Made by a program: the position numbers and the translations under genes. The notes beneath the pieces are model-generated. The model saw only the letters and a program-made list of their open reading frames with translations, was not told where the DNA came from and did not search any database. Positions 62,739 through 64,000 of a stretch of DNA of 64,000 nucleotides are shown piece by piece. Within the stretch, counting starts at the first letter, position 1, and the number at the start of each line of letters is the position of its first letter. The stretch is from Oceanobacillus sp. FSL K6-2867 (lineage in GTDB: Bacteria; Bacillota; Bacilli; Bacillales; Amphibacillaceae). The stretch spans positions 3,472,001-3,536,000 of the forward strand of contig NZ_CP150144.1 in NCBI RefSeq assembly GCF_037963145.1, given 5' to 3'.

Positions 62739-64000
62739 ATGAGTAAAATAGTTGTATTAGCAGAGAAACCATCTGTGGGTCGTGACATTGCAAGGGTGCT
62801 TGGATGTACGAAAAAGGGGAATGGTTATCTTGAAGGTTCGAAATATATTGTAACGTGGGCACTTGGTCATCTGGTTACATTAGCAGATCCGGAAGTCTAC
62901 GATGATAAATATAAAACATGGCGTATGGAAGATTTGCCGATGCTCCCGCCGAAATTAAAGCCAGTCGTTATTAAGAAGACAGGCAAACAATTTCAGGTTG
63001 TCAAATCCCAGTTAACACGCAAGGACGTCAGTGAAGTCGTTATTGCTACCGATGCCGGACGTGAAGGGGAGCTGGTTGCCCGCTGGATCTTGGAAAAGGC
63101 CCGAATTAAGAAGCCGATTAAACGTTTATGGATTTCTTCGGTTACCGATAAAGCGATACGTGATGGTTTTAAAAATCTCAAGCCTGGTGCAAAGTATGTG
63201 CATTTGTATGAATCGGCAGTAGCAAGGTCTGAAGCTGATTGGTATGTTGGCCTGAATGCAACACGTGCATTAACGACAAAGCATAATGCTCAATTGTCCA
63301 GTGGCCGAGTTCAAACGCCAACACTTGCGATGATTGCTGCAAGAGAGCAGGAAATCAAAGAGTTTAAGCCAAGGAAATATTACGGTATTGAAGCCAGAAC
63401 AGACAAAGTATTTAAATTAACTTGGCTGGATGAAAAAAATAATTCACGTATTTTTTCCGAAGATAAAGCAGAACGTCTACAAATTCAGTTGAAAAATAAG
63501 CCCGCAACTGTTGTCCAAGTTGATAAACAGCATAAGAAGAAGTTTGCGCCACAGCTTTATGACTTGACGGAATTACAGCGAGACGCAAACCGAATCTTTA
63601 ATTTTTCCGGGAAACAAACGTTGTCGATTATGCAAAAGCTTTATGAACAGCATAAGGTTCTGACATATCCACGGACCGATTCACGAGTGATTTCATCTGA
63701 TATTGTTCCTACATTAAAGGTTCGTGTAAAAGCTTGTGGCGTAGATGAATACGCAAAATCAGCTGCGAAAATTCTAAAGAAGGATTTGAAGCTCTCCAAG
63801 GCTGTCGTCGATAATGCGAAGGTATCGGATCACCACGCGATTATCCCAACGGAACAGCCGGTCTTATTAGCAGACCTGGATGATAGGGAAGTTAAAATTT
63901 ATGATCTTGTTGTGAAACGTTTTCTTGCCGTGCTTTCAGATGCCTATGAATTTGAGCAAACAACCATTACAGCTGAAATTGATTCAGAACGATTTATTGC
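62739..64000 (+). CDS. topB: DNA topoisomerase III (partial, C-terminus beyond window)
   Basis: The first 420 codons are present; the frame is open to the window end. The Toprim domain begins KIVVLAEKPSVGRDIARVLG at 3-22, with the acidic ATDAGREGELVA near 104 (metal-binding Asp residues). The catalytic tyrosine is Y310 in LTYPRTDSRVIS. SEADWYVGLNATRALT near 165 and SSGRVQTPTLAMI near 188 are the type IA signature. The start ATG follows GAGAGG. It relaxes single-stranded DNA and helps resolve replication and recombination intermediates. The C-terminal zinc-binding region is not in view. Assignment is secure. Confidence 0.93.
   Translation, partial: MSKIVVLAEKPSVGRDIARVLGCTKKGNGYLEGSKYIVTWALGHLVTLADPEVYDDKYKTWRMEDLPMLPPKLKPVVIKKTGKQFQVVKSQLTRKDVSEVVIATDAGREGELVARWILEKARIKKPIKRLWISSVTDKAIRDGFKNLKPGAKYVHLYESAVARSEADWYVGLNATRALTTKHNAQLSSGRVQTPTLAMIAAREQEIKEFKPRKYYGIEARTDKVFKLTWLDEKNNSRIFSEDKAERLQIQLKNKPATVVQVDKQHKKKFAPQLYDLTELQRDANRIFNFSGKQTLSIMQKLYEQHKVLTYPRTDSRVISSDIVPTLKVRVKACGVDEYAKSAAKILKKDLKLSKAVVDNAKVSDHHAIIPTEQPVLLADLDDREVKIYDLVVKRFLAVLSDAYEFEQTTITAEIDSERFI

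Overview
The window reads as a chromosomal segment of a low-GC, endospore-forming member of the Bacillaceae, most like the Oceanobacillus/Virgibacillus group. The evidence is an alpha/beta-type small acid-soluble spore protein gene (17524-17724), a YtaF-type sporulation membrane protein, strong AGGAGG-like ribosome binding sites, several TTG and GTG starts, Bacillus-type T-box and SAM (S-box) leaders, CodY-like boxes and many U-tailed terminators. The genus is an inference. I saw no phage, plasmid, intact insertion sequence, CRISPR array, tRNA or rRNA.

Layout. 1-7140: the tail of an AMP-forming acyl-CoA synthetase, an M19 dipeptidase, a peptide-type binding lipoprotein, then a CitST/DctSR-like two-component system followed by its probable target, an SLC13 dicarboxylate symporter. 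7267-13911: a sulfur block. Two SAM riboswitches stand back to back (about 9.8-10.25 kb). The left one controls a flavin reductase plus an NtaA-type flavin monooxygenase; the right one controls a second luciferase-like monooxygenase plus an ATP-grasp enzyme. An O-acetylhomoserine sulfhydrylase follows. 14243-20112: a FetAB-like exporter, a YitT membrane protein, a CoxG-like protein, the spore protein gene, ilvE and a HAD phosphatase. 20119-22862: serA translationally coupled to a class V aminotransferase.

23202-34890 is the branched-chain amino acid region. ilvD has its own promoter. Then ilvB-ilvH-ilvC-leuA-leuB-leuC-leuD-ilvA lie behind one promoter, a T-box leader and possible CodY sites. 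ilvE nearby completes the pathway. 35162-41356 is a five-gene oligopeptide ABC importer with a CodY-like box upstream. 41452-47743 holds rpiA, an AsnO-like asparagine synthetase, a YciI protein and the anaerobic pflB-pflA pair. 47976-64000 is mixed: a frameshifted small ORF, a two-gene chromate transporter, a Cof-type phosphatase, an M3 peptidase, a Tat-exported GMC dehydrogenase pair, a divergent SDR/TetR pair, a LysR regulator, YwbE, a small membrane protein, CvfB, an AEC transporter, a 22-residue membrane peptide, an atypical SDR, YtaF and the first two thirds of topoisomerase III.

Most interesting: the 59.27-59.74 kb gap has a good minus-strand promoter, about ten successive hairpins and a terminator. 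In two of those hairpins the imperfect pair is a G-U wobble only if the minus strand is the RNA. I could not assign it to a known RNA family. The second focus is the divergent pair of SAM riboswitches driving two monooxygenase operons, one carrying an ATP-grasp ligase of unknown substrate.
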